Origin: Thermoplasmata archaeon
GTDB taxonomy: Archaea; Thermoplasmatota; B47-G6; B47-G6B; 47-G6
Reading direction: 5' to 3'
DNA length: 7,233 nt
Assembly (NCBI GenBank): GCA_003663565.1
Contig: QMTT01000036.1
Span: 1-7,233 of the forward strand
A program made the position numbers and the translations under genes. The notes beneath the pieces were generated by a model. It did not search any database. It saw nothing but the letters and a program-made list of their open reading frames with translations, and had not been told where the DNA came from. The stretch's first letter is position 1, and each line of letters begins with the position of its first letter. Shown one piece after another: positions 6,551 to 7,233 of this stretch.

Positions 6551-7233
6551 TGATAATATTTCCCGCAGGAAGGGCAGTATAAGGCTCTCCCTCCCATCAG
6601 GTCTTTATTCCTACCGTCACTTGGGAGGGAGAGTTCAGAGCCGCAGAATGGGCAGACTGATGATGTATAGGCGGGATTAACATATGAAACTCTTATTCCA
6701 TGCCATCTGGCCTTGTATTCAACGAAATTCTGTATCCTCCTGAAGTTCGCGAGGGAGAGCCTCCTGTTTAAGCTGCTTTTGTTATCATCACTTAGTATTC
6801 TCTCCTTTATCCGCTTCAGGTTCTCCATAACAATCTCCGCGTTGTATGAGAGCGCGATATCGACGATGTACTTCGAGAGCTTGTGGACGATGTCCTCCTT
6901 CCTCCTCTCCCACCTTTTAAGCCTCCTTTTTATCTTCTCCCTTACCCACCGCGGCAGGTACTTCGGATTAAGCCCCTTATAGAGCCTCGATACGAGTTTC
7001 CTTGCAGCGTTCACGTATGCATTGTCTATCTCCGAGAGCCTTGAGATATCAATGTATTTTGAGAACAGAAGCTTGCTATCTTGGGAGAAAATGGAAATAA
7101 TTACGTTCTTCTCGTTCACGTCTATTGTCATGATATTCTCCGTGACTCTCTCCTCAACTTCCCTCACAAACGGGATGTAGACTATAGCTATGCCTCCCTC
7201 AAGCTTGAGAACCGCCTCACCGATCTTTAATCT
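6394..7233 (-). CDS. tnpB: TnpB RNA-guided nuclease of IS200/IS605 element (5' end outside window)
   Basis: TnpB is the transposon-encoded ancestor of Cas12: an RNA-guided DNA nuclease that helps the element persist after excision. The frame is open to the window edge, giving 279 visible residues; the GTG at 7167 is internal, not the start. Family proteins have about 400 residues, so roughly the first 120 are missing. Visible features: RuvC-I aspartate in MTIDVNEKNVIISIF (D38 of the fragment), a basic helical stretch (RRLKRWERRKEDI), RuvC-II glutamate in EIVMENLKRIK (E137), a zinc ribbon CPFC...CPSC (C194, C197, C220, C223), and the RuvC-III aspartate in HRDFIATLNL (D230). All catalytic residues are present, so the nuclease may be active. 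The C-terminal tail of about 50 residues overlaps the likely omega RNA. The gene converges with padR. Confidence 0.94.
   Translation of the reverse strand, partial: RLKIGEAVLKLEGGIAIVYIPFVREVEERVTENIMTIDVNEKNVIISIFSQDSKLLFSKYIDISRLSEIDNAYVNAARKLVSRLYKGLNPKYLPRWVREKIKRRLKRWERRKEDIVHKLSKYIVDIALSYNAEIVMENLKRIKERILSDDNKSSLNRRLSLANFRRIQNFVEYKARWHGIRVSYVNPAYTSSVCPFCGSELSLPSDGRNKDLMGGRALYCPSCGKYYHRDFIATLNLFRKYKEREQEMCEVRVHHKSPMKTTRTGAVLQMAYGIEEGLR

Larger units (their letters stand above)
6340..7233 (-). mobile_element. IS200/IS605-type element, right end with tnpB (partial)
   Basis: The element comprises the tnpB fragment and, past its stop, a perfect hairpin typical of the subterminal right end of this family. 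It inserted with tnpB facing padR. The exact right boundary is not visible from sequence alone; it must lie in the roughly 30 bases between the padR stop and the hairpin, so 6340 is only a working limit. The left end and any tnpA transposase are beyond the window. Base composition changes at this element: a hand count gives 30 G+C in 60 bases at 6841-6900 against 20 in 60 at 6241-6300 within padR, which fits acquisition from elsewhere. Confidence 0.8.

Noticed and set aside
6713..6982. Plus-strand open frame inside tnpB
   Set aside because: Low-complexity Ser/Leu/Phe shadow of tnpB codons.
6394..7167. tnpB as a short 257-residue protein starting at the GTG at 7167
   Set aside because: The frame stays open through 7233 with plausible protein sequence, and the RuvC-I motif would lie almost at the N-terminus, unlike any complete TnpB.
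1..7233. tRNA, rRNA, CRISPR array or classical defence cluster
   Set aside because: No cloverleaf with a GTTCRA-type arm, no rRNA stretch and no regularly spaced repeats were seen on either strand by eye.

Overview
The window looks like chromosomal DNA from an archaeon, probably a thermophilic TACK-type lineage, though I cannot name the genus. The evidence is an archaeal-type phosphoglycerate kinase, an archaeal NAC protein with a C-terminal UBA domain, a valyl-tRNA synthetase of archaeal type, strong GGTG/GGAGG ribosome sites a few bases before most starts, AGA/AGG-rich Arg codons, and A/T-rich intergenic DNA with TATA-like boxes.

Layout. On the minus strand, positions 1-1776 hold pgk (3' end cut by the window edge), aNAC and a moaD-like gene, transcribed in the order moaD, aNAC, then pgk after a 176-base gap. 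A 318-base divergent intergenic region (1777-2094) carries a good TATA-like box and a 12-base perfect palindrome. On the plus strand, cutA, an MBL-fold hydrolase gene and valS follow with gaps of 16 and 20 bases and probably form one operon. padR follows 46 bases later, after a T-rich tract. The right end (about 6330-7233) is an IS200/IS605-type element on the minus strand: the C-terminal two thirds of a TnpB nuclease with all three RuvC acidic residues, then a perfect 12-bp hairpin just beyond its stop. The tnpB N-terminus lies outside the window, and no tnpA is visible.

Functionally the window is mostly housekeeping: glycolysis/gluconeogenesis (Pgk), nascent-chain handling (aNAC), sulfur carrier for molybdenum or tungsten cofactor (MoaD), a CutA1 trimer protein, an uncharacterised metallo-hydrolase, valine tRNA charging and a PadR regulator. 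The main points for follow-up are the TnpB element with a probable overlapping omega RNA whose guide would come from DNA next to padR; the strongly altered KMSKS signature in ValRS (PMHAH); the two-way TATA box with a palindrome at the expected transcription start; and the moaD diglycine codons acting as the aNAC ribosome site. I see no clear sign of a wholly new multi-gene system.
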